The notes below the pieces were generated by a model that was not told where the DNA came from, made no database searches, and saw only the letters and a program-made list of their open reading frames with translations. Positions 45,050 through 57,475 of a stretch of 64,000 nucleotides of DNA are shown one piece after another. A program made the translations under genes and the position numbers. The DNA comes from Sorex araneus. Lineage: Eukaryota > Chordata > Mammalia > Eulipotyphla > Soricidae. Position 1 is the stretch's first letter. The number at the start of each line of letters is the position of its first letter. The stretch spans positions 121,127,678-121,191,677 of the forward strand of contig NC_073307.1 of NCBI RefSeq assembly GCF_027595985.1. Direction: 5' to 3'.

Positions 45050-45964
45050 TTAGGTCATATGAGTATCTCCTGACATCTCCAGGGTCTCCTGAGGAGGGCT
45101 GCCTTGGCTTCCATCCTCCTCAGGAACATCCTGCAAAGCTCTCTGCAGAATTACTCTGAGGCTCCTTCTTTGCTGTCTCTTCTGCTGTTTATAAGAGCCA
45201 ACAAAGAAGTAAATGAAGGGATTGGCACAGCTGTTCACACAGGTCAATAAATCTGTCACTGCATGTACTATAATGATGTCTCTGTAAGAAACAGTTGGCA
45301 TCCAGTGTAAGAGTATATAACTGATTCCCCAGGGCAGGGCACAGAGGAGGAAGACCAGCACTGTGAGCCCGATGGTCACATAAAGCCTCGTCAGCTTCAT
45401 CTTCCGGGAGCTGCACAGCAATTTGGTCAGCAGCACCAGGCTGGACCCAAACAGAAGCCCAAAGGAGAAAATCGGCCACAGGACAATGCTGAAATCAATT
45501 AACATACAAAAATTTCTATTAGGATATCCAAACAATAAGCCATTGCACTCCATGTACAGGATGGTCAGGAGCAGAGACAGAGCCCAGAGCAAGGCACACA
45601 TGACAGATGACATGTGTTTTGGACGGTGGCAACGATACCAGATGGGCTTTAGGACCGACAGACAACGCTCAGTACTAATGGCACTGAGAATGCTCAGGCC
45701 TGCAACATATGGAAAGACAAACATTACAATATAAGCTTGGGACACGTTGCTGGAGTCTAGTCTGCTATCTTCCACAATATCTAGTATGGAGAATATCATG
45801 TGGGTGGATAGAAAGGCAAAATCAGCTCCTGCCAAGTTGAGGATGTAGACGGAGAAAGCATTCCTCTGCATGCAGAAAGCCAGGAGCCAGAGCACCACAG
45901 AATTTCCTGCCAGTCCCACCAGAGAAATGATAATTTTCACAAGATTAAATATCAGCAAATTCAT
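45050..45964 (-). CDS. MRGPRX: Mas-related GPCR, MRGPRX type (locus D), start compromised
   Basis: The seven-helix core is fully open (304 residues from the first in-frame ATG at 45962-45964): G20-N21 in TM1, D48 in TM2, ERC 99-101, LPWG in TM6, NPFIY 248-252 in TM7, and a C-terminal tail like that of gene B. An N-glycosylation site NVS (73-75) lies in the first outer loop. The ancestral start (ATG at about 46055) is kept, but an extra T at about 46050 shifts the frame to a TAA after ten codons. The frame of the receptor extends up to about 46024 without an ATG (a GTG stands there) and meets a stop just above. Starting at 45964 leaves almost no N-terminus before TM1. In the pocket Tyr137 replaces the acidic residue of gene B and the cysteine is shifted by one (C140, C153). 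It is either a shortened receptor or a recent pseudogene. Confidence 0.75.
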   Translation of the reverse strand: MNLLIFNLVKIIISLVGLAGNSVVLWLLAFCMQRNAFSVYILNLAGADFAFLSTHMIFSILDIVEDSRLDSSNVSQAYIVMFVFPYVAGLSILSAISTERCLSVLKPIWYRCHRPKHMSSVMCALLWALSLLLTILYMECNGLLFGYPNRNFCMLIDFSIVLWPIFSFGLLFGSSLVLLTKLLCSSRKMKLTRLYVTIGLTVLVFLLCALPWGISYILLHWMPTVSYRDIIIVHAVTDLLTCVNSCANPFIYFFVGSYKQQKRQQRRSLRVILQRALQDVPEEDGSQGSPPQETLEMSGDTHMT

Positions 45965-46057
45965 TTTAAATGGTCTTCTCAAAACCACCAAGTCACTTGT
46001 ATTCTGTAGTGTCCTTTTAGTCACCCAAGGTGTGGCAGTTTACATTCATGCTCAGAT
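45965..46057 (-). other. frameshifted N-terminal coding remnant of gene D
   Basis: Holds the old start ATG and about 30 N-terminal codons homologous to gene B (the VTESTPQYTSD segment appears as VTKRTLQNTSD). Compared with B and C, which read 'gcagttacatccatg', D reads 'gcagtttacattcatg', one base longer. Confidence 0.85.
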
Positions 46058-46789
46058 ATTCTTTGCTGATGTTCTTGGAAACACAAATGAGAAAGAATTT
46101 TCAGTATTATCATGGATTCTCATGGTCCCAAAAGTACCTGAGAGTAGAGAGAAAAAACTTAGACATTTTAAGCAGGCCACACAGCTTTGACATCCTATAT
46201 TTGGACTCTGCCTGATCTTTCTGATTAAAGTCTCATATTTCTATACAGAATCACTTTTCACAAACATGAACTCTACTAGGATCATGATTTTCCCACTAAT
46301 TTCCTAGACATGTCCCATTGCACAGTTTCTGTAGGGAAGTTTTTCTGGGCAGGATGTAAGGATGGCAGTAGGACTCTGAGCCCAGCCTTATTCTGCTCTA
46401 GGCCTTCTGTTCTTCAGAGGCACAAACTGTATGACATCTCAGTGACTGAGAGTGACCCACTCACAGAAAAGAGGACACCAGTATTTGAAGGAATATGACC
46501 CTGAAGTGCATGGTCAGTTATGTCAGCTCTCTGAAAAGAGTTAACCCTTACTCATGTTCATTAGTCATCCCAATGGCTCACATTTGTCAGGATTATATGG
46601 ATCATCAAGAAATAGATAGCAAATGAGTGACAGATTGTTGTAGGTAACCACAAGTGTGTGGGGTTGAGGGTGAATAAGATAGAGAAGAGACGGCTAGAAT
46701 AATGAGAGCTGGGTATGATCACACTGGACAGGATCTGAGAGTTAAAAGTACATATGGGATATTCTTTAAAAACTTTCAGTTTCAATATT
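46058..46789. repeat. 5' flank of gene D, duplicon block
   Basis: Contains the conserved splice acceptor (about 46074-46090). It matches 20178-20778 and 21835-22114, with no LTR or SINE: this is the empty site for the solo LTR at 20785. Confidence 0.75.
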
Positions 46790-46887
46790 GCAAATCACAA
46801 TGCCAAAAAGGAGAGAGTGGCAGAGAGAGAAAGAGAATGAAAGAGAGAAGGAGAGAGAGAATGAAAGAAAGAGAGAGATAGATTGAT

Positions 46888-46947
<60 letters not shown>

Positions 46948-47150
46948 AAAGTGCCTGCCAAGGAGGCAGGCGGGGTGGAGGGTAGGGAGTAATGGGAGGG
47001 AACCTGGGGACACTAGTGCTGGGAAATATACACTGTGGAAGGGAGGGATGTTGGAATAGTGTATGACTTAAATCTAATCTTGAACAGCTTTGTAATGCTC
47101 TAAAAATACGAAGAAAAACACGAATGAGGGGAAAGTTTAAAACAAAAAAA
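46790..47150 (+). mobile_element. L1 3' end fragment with long (GA)n
   Basis: Same ancestral insertion as 22115-22395. The GA microsatellite is longer here (about 46805-46945). Confidence 0.8.
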
Positions 47151-47560
47151 ATAGAATGACAAAAAAAAAAACTGCAAAAACGAAACTGTCACCAGAAAAA
47201 GCATGTATAAAAAAAGAGTATTTTTATCTTTACTTATCTTTATTTGGAAAGTTTTTGTGTCTGAGATTATTCATTAAACATGCAAAATTATTATTTCTGT
47301 CCTTTGTGAGCTTTAAAGATAAGAAACTCTAGTAGACACCTGCTAATAATAAAGGACATTATTCATCATGATAAATAAAAACTCAATGAAATTTTAATAT
47401 TTTAGTATGGGAAAGACATGCAATTAATGGAGAGAGGTGGCAGTGGGATTGAATGAGAGACTTCATTATTTATTTAACCTACTACATAAGAAAGTATAGG
47501 AAGATAATATTTGTAGGTTTTTCAGTATGCAATTCTAGAGAGGATTCTTAGGAGAACCAG
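47151..47560. repeat. duplicon block
   Basis: Non-coding; matches 22396-22597 joined to 24551-24800, giving the empty site of the composite element at 22611. Confidence 0.7.
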
Positions 47561-47756
47561 CTTGGATATTAATTTTTTGTTTTGTTTTATGTTGGTGGTA
47601 CACCTGATGATGATGCTCAGTGGCTATTCCTGGCTATGTATACAGAAATTACTGCTGGAAAAGCTCGAGAGACCATATGGAATGAAGGGGATTGAACCTA
47701 GGCTGACTATGCAAAGCAAATACCCTGCTACAGTATTTTCACTTGGCTCCATGGAG
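47561..47756 (-). repeat. old short SINE
   Basis: Minus-strand degenerate copy shared with 24800-24975. Confidence 0.65.
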
Positions 47757-48440
47757 ATTGATTATTGGTAGGGTGTCTTTTGCCAGAGTGACTTGTGATT
47801 TTAGCACAAATGTTCACTTGAACTTTTATTTGGGAATAGCTGGCAAATCAGGATTCAGAAGAGGTCCTGGTTTAGTGCTATTCAAGAAAAAACCTCTTGC
47901 TGGGTTTTCTTTAGAAAAAAGAATGAGTTAATAGAACAAAACTGGTGACTCTGAGAAGCTGACAGGGGGGCTGTGTAAAGAGCCTGTGTGGTGATGACAC
48001 AGAAATCCAGCAGGTGGGTGTGGTGAGTGAGTGACCTATGTAAAGGTATAAAATGAAGTCTTGAATTTCATATCTAAGTAATTGAAACCATTCAAAACGA
48101 ATGTGAAATGAATGAAAATGTTAAGTAAACACTAATATTTCCTTACAGACAAAAGAAAATGGAAGCACAAAGGATATGAGTGGTCGGTACCTGATTACAT
48201 GCATTCAATTGGTATAGTGCTATTCTGAATATCCAGGTCTGAGTCAGTTGCTTTTCCTTTCCCAACTGTACAGATCTACTTATAGAATGGAATGGCTCCT
48301 ACTTAGAGAGAAGGGAGTGAAAGATGCAAGTAATTCTTCTACAGATTGGAGGAACCTATTAATTTTGAATTTTATGTGTGGCTTGGATCATACAATTTCA
48401 AATGTTAAAGATATTTTGTTAAAAATACTGAGAAAGTGTT
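47757..48440. repeat. duplicon block with P (47915-48110)
   Basis: Non-coding; matches 24976-25680 and 14185-15172. Confidence 0.7.
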
Positions 48441-48452
48441 TACAATTTTAAA

Positions 48453-48672
48453 TTCGTCCCATTGTTCATCGATTTGCTTGAGCAAGTACCAGTAACATTT
48501 CCATTGTGAGACTTGTTCTTAATGTTTTTGGCATATCGAATACACCAGGGTATCTTGCCATGCTCTGCCGTGAGGATGGGACACTCTGGGTAGATTGCCG
48601 GGCTCTCCGGCAGGGACGGAGGAATCGAACACAGGTCGGCCTCATGCAAGGCAAATGCCCTACCTACTGTGC
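48453..48672 (-). repeat. SOR-type SINE
   Basis: Minus-strand copy with near-identical flanks TACAATTTTAAAT (from 48441) and TACAATTTAAAAT (48673-48685) as TSD. Confidence 0.9.
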
Positions 48673-48685
48673 TACAATTTAAAAT

Positions 48686-49150
48686 AAATAAAAAAATTTT
48701 TTCTTTGATAATAATGTTACTGTCGGGTGATGTATAAAACTTTCAAGCATCCCACATGCACTGCGGTCTCACTTCTCTCCATAATTTTTGCAGTGTCTCA
48801 ACTTCTCCATTTTTTAACTCCCTTATCTCCTCACTATCATAGGTTTTCTACTGAAGTCCAGATCTCAGATTCTGTTAGTCTGGGACATTTGTTATTCCCT
48901 GACACTATTTATTTATGTGAGACAGATCACTCTACACATATCTTTCTCCAAACTTCACTTACAATAAGATCCATCCACATAGCAAGGAAGTAAACAAAAA
49001 AAATTGATGTTTTTTGTAGCCTCCCAAGAGCATTGTTCTATGGCACAAGGCCCTTGCTACTAGAAAAAAACAACTATTGTTTTACCAAGCAGAAGACTCA
49101 AGTAGTAAGAGGATATCCTCCCTCGAGCAAATCCCACAATGAAAGGACGA
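48686..49150. repeat. duplicon block
   Basis: Non-coding; matches 25690-26150 and 15365-15690. Confidence 0.65.
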
Positions 49151-49154
49151 CTCA

Positions 49155-49272
49155 TTTTCTTTTCCTTTTTTATTGAATCACCATGAGGTACAGCTACAAA
49201 GCTTTCATATTTAAGTTTCAGTCATACAGTGATGAAACACCCATCCCTCCACCAGTGCACATTTTCAACCAC
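49155..49272 (-). mobile_element. very short L1 3' end
   Basis: T-rich run then 'tattgaatcaccatgaggta' and about 90 bp of L1 3' UTR on the minus strand. GACGACTCATTTT / GAGGACTTATTTT flanks are a probable TSD. Confidence 0.75.
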
Positions 49273-51794
49273 TAATGAGGAGGACTTATTTTACTAGAAA
49301 TGATAAAGAAGCCATCATCTCTCTCTTGGGTTTTGTACTCTTGGTGGTCTAAATGAGAAGAAGTAAATTACAGACATATTTCCATCCGTCAGGGCACATG
49401 TCCTATTCACTCATGGCACTGAACACAAATATCAGCTGTAATAAGTACTTGTCTTTCGTGTCTCAAAAAAAAATCTTAGACAACCTTTCTCATGTTTGTT
49501 GTGGTTGATAATAATCCTCATTATTAAATTCTCCTCAAGTAATTCTATTAACCTTGACTACTTATTGGTATAGCCTTATTAACAAAGAGGAAGAAAAGCT
49601 AAGGATTATAAATGACTTGATATCTGGGTAGGTCAACATAAAAGCTGATGTAGGAGCTATGCAAAGGAATCCTAGGTTTTCTGCCACAACATTTATAATG
49701 AGAAGAATTTCCATCAAATGTCTCTAAGAGGGGAAGTTCCTGAGGAAGAATCAGCGTTGCTAGACTGCAGTTACCCACTCTCCCAGTCACCCATTTCTCT
49801 CAGAAATATTATTGAGGTTGTGGGAACAGGGTTGCCAGATACTGTCTGGTACCAAGCAAATGGACCTTGTCATCATTGGGTCCTGCTTTGAGGGGTGCAT
49901 CAATAAAGCACTGACTCTTTGCATTCTGCCTTTCTTTTCTTTCTTTGGCTGGTTGCTACATGTCACAGAACACTAGAGAGTGTTAGCACATTAAAAAATT
50001 ATTTTAAGGGAAATACACAAAAATAGGAGAGGCATGGGTCCTCAAACTCAGGTCAGTTTTAGATATTGTAGTTCATTTAAATCACAATTGCTATTCTTTC
50101 TTCCAAAATAAAAATTATGAGCATGAAATAATTCAAAATATCTGCCTATCACCATGTATTCTAATGAATATCAAAATATGCTTAACTGACTTATTATAGT
50201 AGTGAGAAATCATTCCAAAGAAGTTATACCGGCGAAGATATCACAACCAAAATGTAAGGCAAACAACTCAAAGGAATATGGTTATTCATCCAGGAAGAAA
50301 TATCTCTGTGCCTCACAGACGGGTTCTAATTTCCTCTGACTCTGGTGCATCCATAAAAATAAGACATGAAAAATAGTAGGACAGTCATTTGAAATACTTT
50401 CTCCCTGCCAGACTGTGAGTTTACAGTGACACAGGTAGGCAGTGAGCAAGACAAACATGCTACCTGCTGCACTACCTCACTGCCTCTTGACTTTCTGCCT
50501 ATTCTTGGTGCATGCACGTGGCTCCCAGTTTGAGGTTCATGGATGTGCCTTAAGACAAAAACACAGCAGTGACTCTGGAAATAAGTGATAAACTTACCTG
50601 CTTTGCATTCTTCCTTTTGATGGCAAGTTGACTCCTGTTGATGGGAAGAGTCTGTAGAGATCACCTTTGTTTTGAATCCTTTTCTGCCCCACAAAAGACT
50701 CCTCAGAAGGAGTGGAAGTTGGTGAGAAGGAGGCTTACCAAATTTCCCAGGTTCTTCTGTGAATTCTTGTTCAGAGACCTGCAGTCAAATGTGCGCACAA
50801 TGTCTTTGGCGTCATGATCACTCTGGGGTGAGTCATTAGATCTAACCCCTATCTCAGCTGTATTTCTCCACTGAAGTAAATGTCCCTGCTAGTGGTTCTT
50901 GTGGATTCTCTCACCGATAGCTCTGTGCCTGGACAGCACACAGAGCGATGTCAGTTGAGTCTGTGAAGATTTTCAATTAGATATAAATTTCACAGTCCTT
51001 ATTTGAGACTCAGTATCAACCTGGCTCATTTAAATTTTGTTTTATTATGGCAATAAATAGGTTGTTTCTATTTTCCTTACAATTGGCCACAGAAGTCTAT
51101 CAACTCACATAAAATCTACTGATCTCATGTCCAGCAGAGGCATATTGCTTCATCTTTGCATGTAAATTCTTTTGCTATGATTGTTAATTTGAACAACATT
51201 TATATTTCATATTTCTTGTCACTTTGAAACAGAATTATTTTTATTCACATAGAAAACTTTATGGTAAGGCAAGAAGTATAGAGTTTTTCAGATTTGTAAT
51301 TAAACTTAGTTTTTAGTAATGTACTCTCAAGAAAATTTCAATAATTTGCAAAATAAACCAAGTATGGACAATTAGAAACTGTGCAAAGTCACCTTTTTCA
51401 ATGACTTAAGTGTTAATTTAAATTACTTACAATTATATTTTTCCCCTGAAGAATAAAAGTGCAAAACATTTCTTTGTCAACTGTGGTGACAGTGTGGATT
51501 GAAATATTCTCTCACATTTTTGACAGAAGGAAAATTTGACAAATTGGTAAGGAGGGCTATTTAAAATTTGTATAATGACATGTAAATATCATACATTTCT
51601 TCCCTTATATTCTTATGCAGTAATTGATTTATAGTGATGTTTGTGTACATGCCAAATACATAATACAGAGTTTACACATATAGAATTATTTTTCATATCA
51701 CGAAAACATAAAGTGTTCAATTCACTGAATCAATGGCAATGTATATGAACAAGTATCACCTATGTAGCCGTATAAAAATAGTAATATATTGATT
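49273..51794. repeat. duplicon block with Q (50400-50950)
   Basis: Non-coding. It matches 3283-3408 with 4158-4741 at first, then 10190-11990, 26030-28030 and 32390-34200. The 122-residue minus frame at 50326-50694 is not kept in the other copies. Confidence 0.7.
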
Positions 51795-54700
51795 TGGAAT
51801 GGTTTTGCTTTTTTTATTGAATCACCATGCGGAAAGTTACAAAGCTTTCAGTCTTAAGTCTCAGTTATACAATGCTTGAATATCCATCCCTTCCCCAGTG
51901 CACATATTCCACCACCAAGAACCACAGTAAACCTCTCCCCCAACCCCCCTACCCACCCAGTCCCCCATCCCGCCTGCATAGCTGATAAATTTCACTTTAC
52001 TTTCTCTTTGATTTGATTACATTAAATTTTTCAACAAACAACTCACTATTATTGTTTGGACTCCCCCCCTCGCCCAAAGTCGGACCTGGTGGAAAAGAAG
52101 TATTTGATAATTTGTTTTCCATTGATGAGAATGAAGAGATACGAGGTCGTGTGGCCACAATAGCGGCCACGTGATTTTGGATTTCTGTATTTTAGTATTT
52201 TAGTAACAAAGTCCAGAGAAATTTCTGCCAGAAGTTGCATCATTGCAAGTTCATACCTCTCTATACTTTATAATCCACATAGGAGTGCAATCTTTCTATG
52301 TCTGTCTCTTTCTATCTGAATCATTTCACTCAACATGATATTTCACATGTTAATGCACTTATATGCACATATCATGACTTCATCTTTTCTAACAGCTGCA
52401 TAGTATTCCACTGTGTAGGTGTACCAAAGTTTCTTTAACCAGTAGTCTGTTTTGGGGCACTCTGTTTTTTCCAGATTGTGGCTATTGTAAACAGTGCTTC
52501 AAAGAACATAGAAATGCAGATGTCATTTCTACTATACCTTTTTGCCTCTCTGGGATATATCCCCAGGAGTGGTATTGCTGGGTCAAATGGAAGCTTAATT
52601 TCTAATTTTTTGAGAATCGTCCATATTGTTTTCCAAAAGGGTTGAACAAGTAAGCATTCCCACCAGCAGTGAAGAAGAGTCCCTTTCTCCCCACATCCGC
52701 ACCAACACTGGTTGCTTTTGTTTTTAGGGATGTGGGCCAGCCTCTGTGGTGTGAGATTATATCTCATTGTTGTTTTGATCCACATCTCCCTGATGATTAG
52801 TGATGTAGATCATTTTCTCATGTGCTCTCAGTCATTCGGATTTTTTCTTTGGGGAAGTTTCTGTTCATTTCATCACCACATTTTTTGATCGGGTCAGCAG
52901 TTTTCTTCTTGTGGAGTTCAACCAGTGCCTTGTATATCTTTGATATCAACCCCTTATTGGATGGGTATTGAGTAAATATCCTTTCCCATTCTGTAGGCTG
53001 TCTTTGTACTTTGGTCACTGCATCTTTTGAGGTGCAGAAGCTTCTTAGTTTAAGGTAGAGATTTATTTATCTCTGTTTTCACTTGCTTGGCCAGTGGCGT
53101 GTCATCTTTGAAGATACCGTTTGTTACAATGTCGTGGAGGGTTTTGCCAACCTTTTCTTCAATATACCTTAGGGATTCTGGTCTGATATTGAGGTCTTTA
53201 ACCTATTTTGATCTGACTTTTGTACATGGTGATAGGTGGAGATATGAGTTCATTTTTTGCACATAACTCTCCACTTTTGCCAACACCATTTGTTAAACAT
53301 GTTTTCCTTGTTCCACTTCATATTTCTTGCTCCCTTATCAAATATTAGATGATAATATATTGGGGGGGTCAGAATATTCAACAGTGTTCCATTGGTCTGA
53401 GGCTCTGCCTTTGTTCCAGTACCATGCTGTTTTAATTTCTACCGCTTTGTAGTAGAGTTTGAAGTTGGGGAGGTTGATTCCTCCCATTTTCTATTTTCTT
53501 TTTCCCAAGAATTGCTTTAGCTATTCGTGGGGGCTTATTGTTCCATATGAATTTCAGGAGTGCTTGCTCCATTTCTTTGAAGAATGTCAAGAGTATCCTT
53601 ATAGGGATCGCATTGAATTTGTACAATGCTTTGGGGAGTATTGCCATTTTGATGATATTAATTCTTCCAATCCATGAGCAGGGGATATCTTTCCATTTAC
53701 TCACTATACAAGTCTATTGTTTGTAGGAGTTTCTTGGTAGAGGTTTTAGGGTTCTCTAAGTATAGTGTCATATCCTCTGCAAATAGTGAGAGCTTGATTT
53801 CTTCCATTCCTACCTGAATGCCCTTAATACCTTTTGCTTGCCTAACCACTATTGCAAGTACTTTCAGTACTATATTGAACAGGAGTGAAGGGAGTGATTA
53901 TCCTTGTCTTGTCCCTGATCTCAGAGTGAAGACTCTTAGTTTTTCCCCGTTGAGGATGATGCTTGTCATAGGCATGTGGTAGATGGCTTTAACTATATTG
54001 AGGAAAGCCCCTTCTATACCCATTTTGGCAAGAGTTTTCATCATAAATGGGTGTTGGATCTTGTCAAATGCTTTCTCTGCATCAATTGGTATGATCATAT
54101 GGTTCTTTTCTTTTGTTGATATGATGGATTTTGTTGATTGATTTCCGAATGTTTAACTATCCTTGCATCCCCAAGATGAATCCCACTTGGTCATAGTGTA
54201 TGATCTTTTTGATGAGTTGTTGAACTCTGTTTGCTAACATATTGTTGAGAATCTTTGCATCCGTGTTCATCAGAGACATTGGCCTGCAGTTTTTTTTCTT
54301 TTTTTGTGGTATCTTTGTTTTCTTTTGGTATTAGGGAGATATTAGCCTCATAGAAACTGTTTGGGACAGTTTCTGTTTTTTCAATTTCCTGGAAAAGCTT
54401 GAGAAGAACTGGCAACAGGTCCTCTTTAAATGTTTGGAAGAATTCGCTAGTGAATCCATCTGGACCTGGGCTTTTGTTTTTGGGACGACTTTTGATTACA
54501 GTTCTAATTTCCTTGATATTAATAGGACCGTTCAGGTATTCCTGGTCTTCTTCGTTCAGCCTTGGGAGATTGTAGGAATCCAGGAATTTATCCAGTTCTT
54601 TTAGCTTCTCTTGTTTGGTAGCGTATAGATTTTCAAAATAGTCTCTGATGATCTTTTGAATTTCTTTGGTTTCTGTTGTGATGTCCCCTTTTCATTTCTG

Positions 54701-54910
54701 ATTCAGTTTATATGGGTTCTCTCTCTCTTTTTTTGTGAATTTTTCTAGTGGTTTATCAATCTTATTTATTTTCTCGAAGAACCACCTCTTGGTTTCATTG
54801 ATCTTTCCGATTATTTTTTGGGTTTCCATGTCATTAATTTCTGCTCTAAGTTTTATTATCTCTTTCCTTCTTCCTGGTTTGGGCTCCTTTTTTTGTTCTT
54901 TTCTAAAAAT

Positions 54911-55475
54911 CTCTTCTGGCCCAGGTGTGTGACATTCCCAACACGCCCTTCCAGCATCCCACCTGTATCTTGGACCCAGACCTTCCCTGCCACCCCCTCC
55001 CTGCCCCGGATGGCTGCCCCAGCTGGCGCACGCCTATCCCTAGCAATGAAGCCATTTTCTCTTCCAGCTCAGGTGTATGACGTCCCCTAACTTGCCCTTC
55101 CCGAGTCCCAGCCTGCCTCTCGGACCAGGACTCAGCTACAGTACAACAAAGTGTGTGGCCTAATCCTGAAGGGCTTGGCCTCAGTAAAAGTGGCCGCTTT
55201 TCGAGCCGGTGGGCGCTAACGAGGCTGCAGATATTCTCATGAAACCCATCAATCTGTTGTTTCATCTCAGCTTTCATTAACTATGACACTTCCAAGAGTA
55301 ATAGCTATCCATAAACAGTAGGACAGTAAAATACAAACTTCACATAAGGATTAGAGGAACATTTGGGAGGGAAGACGTGTTCTGGAAGGAGAAAATAAAA
55401 AGGCAACCACCATAGACTGAGCTCAGCCAGAAACCTTCTTTACAACAAGAGAGAGCAGGGATACTTATCTTGAAG
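54911..55475 (+). promoter_or_regulatory. L1 5' UTR with 148-bp monomers, in the inverted arm
   Basis: GC-rich repeat of period 148 ('aggtgtgtga' at 54923, 'aggtgtatga' at 55071), then single-copy sequence matching the 5' UTR of the L1 at 44043-44340 ('gctaacgaggctgcag' near 55224; 'cagaaaccttctttacaaca' near 55428). It is a different monomer from that of the 38758 element. Confidence 0.75.
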
Positions 55476-56658
55476 TATCTGAACTCAATGTTTTGCTGCC
55501 TGCAAGAAATGCATCTGAAAATCAGAACAAACACAGACTCAAAGTCAAAGAGTGGAAAACAATCCTGCAAGCAAACAACTCCTTCAAAAAAGCTGGGCTG
55601 GCCTTACTAGTATCGGACAACATAGATTTCAGGTTGAAAAAGATTAGAAAGGATAGAGAAGGTCATTTTTTATTAATCAAGGGATATGTACAGCAGGAAG
55701 AAATCACACTCTTAAACGTGTATGCACCTAATGAGGGACCAGCTAAATACCTACAACAACTGCTTACAGATCTTAAGAAGGACATCTGGAGCAACACAAT
55801 AGTAATTGGAGATTTCAACATCGCCCTATCACCCCTGGATAGATCAAGAAGATTAAAACCCACCAAGAAAACACTGGCTTTGAAGGAAGAAATAGAAGAG
55901 AGAAGGCTGATAGATTATACAGGGCTTTATATCCCCCCTAAAAGGGAATACACATTCTTTTCCTGTTCACATGAAATGTTTTCCAGAATAGACCATGTGC
56001 TGGGCCACACAACATACTTCAACAGAATCAGGAAGCTAGACATTGTATCAGGTATCTTTTTAGACCATGATGCACTCAAGATAGAAGTTAATCACACACA
56101 GACACAGAAAACCAAATCAAACACCTGGAAATTAAACAACTCGATGTTGAACAATGAGTGGATCAGGAAGGAAATCAAGGAAGAAATCAAAAGGTACCTG
56201 GAAACAAATGAGAATGAAGACACGAGCTACCAGAACCTGTGGGACGCAGCTAAAGCCGTGTTAAGGGGAATATTTATAGCTCTGCAAGCATTCCTCAGGA
56301 AGGAAGAAAGGGCCCACATAAATAACTTGACTTCAAAGCTTAAGATTTTAGAAAAGGACCAACAAAAAGTAGTCAGGCAGAACAAAAGAGATAATTAAAC
56401 TTAGAGCAGAAATCAACGACATGGAAAACCAAAAGAAAATCCGAAAGATCAATGAAACTAAGACCTTGTTCTTTGAGAAAGTAAACAAGATGGATAAACC
56501 ATTAACAAGACTCACAAAGAAAGAAAGAGAACCTCTATAAACAGAATCAGAAATGAAAAGGGGGACATCACAACAGAAACCAAAGACATTCAAAAGATTA
56601 TCAGAGACTACTTTGAAATTCTGTATGTCAAGAAACAAGAGAACCTAGAAGAAATGGA
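55476..56658 (+). pseudogene. L1 ORF2 N-terminal half, truncated
   Basis: Starts abruptly at about ORF2 codon 50 (CCLQE region, frame-shifted near 55505), then is open to 56398: [35 protein letters not shown] motif at about 55810, and the endonuclease end. After a stop at 56396 it continues degraded to 56658. The initiating codons and the first endonuclease motif are missing. Confidence 0.85.
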
Positions 56659-56669
56659 TGGAATGGTTT

Positions 56670-57059
56670 CTGAGTTAATACTCTTCTCTTTTTAAAAGTG
56701 TGTGAATCATGCACATAAGGACTTGATAACCTCAACATCAAAAATATCTCATAAAATTTAGTACCAAAAATACATCCAGCCCAAACTCAAAATACAAGTG
56801 CTGAATAGACTTCTTCAAAAAGTACCTACCCATTATTAGTAGGCATAGTAGACAATAAACTCTTCTTCACTTTTATTTTGAAGCTCAAATAAAAGTCAAA
56901 GGAGGGCTTGTTGTGGCTCAGCAGAGGTAGAGGATATGACTTGCATAAAGAAGAACTTAGTTTAATTTCCTGTTCCACATCTATATACATAATATAATAA
57001 CCTCACTATCACTTCACACTGAGAAGGTAGTATGTATCACAAAGATTAGAAACATCAAA
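56670..57059. other. end of duplicon, then unassigned sequence
   Basis: 56670-56880 matches 28050-28240. From 56880 to 57059 I recognise nothing definite; it may hold an old tRNA-like SINE. Confidence 0.5.
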
Positions 57060-57475
57060 GCTTCATAAATATGTCACATAATGGGAATTATTATACAGCG
57101 TTGGTGGACTTAAAATTGGCTCTTTATCTTTATCTACAATGTAATTGTTTTTATAATATAGAAATAATCTATGTGTCCAACAAAAGAAGTGAGGATAATG
57201 ACCTTGTGGTACATATATTATATATACACATATTATTCCACTGTCTATTATATATACATTGCATTCTACTATATATTATATATAGTATATATGCATATAG
57301 CATTCACCATGATATATATACATGATGGAATATTATTCATGAAGCTACAAGGAACAATAAAATTATGCAATTTATTGTAAGTAGGGTGGAACCAGAGAAA
57401 CTCTTGCTTAGTGAAGTAAGCCATGAAAACAAGGAAAATATCTGATGTTCCTCAAAAGTGGGAGAAATCCTGGCT
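57060..57475 (+). mobile_element. ancient L1 fragment with TA-rich expansion
   Basis: Plus-strand degraded ORF2 C-terminal end ('tgtccaacaaaagaagtgag', 'gtggtacatata', 'tggaatattattcatgaagc' segments). A TATA-rich microsatellite (about 57215-57320) has grown inside it. Confidence 0.65.

Larger units (their letters stand above)
51806..56658 (-). mobile_element. L1 LINE with 5' inversion and missing ORF1
   Basis: A single 4.85-kb insertion: TGGAATGGTTT flanks it at 51795-51805 and 56659-56669, and the duplicon is continuous across the empty site near 28040. The left arm (51811-54910, minus) holds the 3' UTR and ORF2 from about the EKDQK region to the end, with FAED in place of the FADD catalytic box (near 53775). 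The right arm (54911-56658, plus) is the inverted 5' part: 5' UTR, then ORF2 endonuclease. The two arms overlap by about 300 bp of ORF2 (54600-54905 and 56355-56658). ORF1 is absent. Confidence 0.88.

Noticed and set aside
45050-46024. 324-residue version of gene D starting near 46024
   Set aside because: The first codon at 46022-46024 reads GTG on the minus strand and no in-frame ATG lies above it before a stop; the first ATG is at 45962-45964.
54903-55277. 124-residue minus-strand frame in GC-rich DNA
   Set aside because: It lies in tandem 148-bp monomers of an L1 5' UTR and reads antisense to it.
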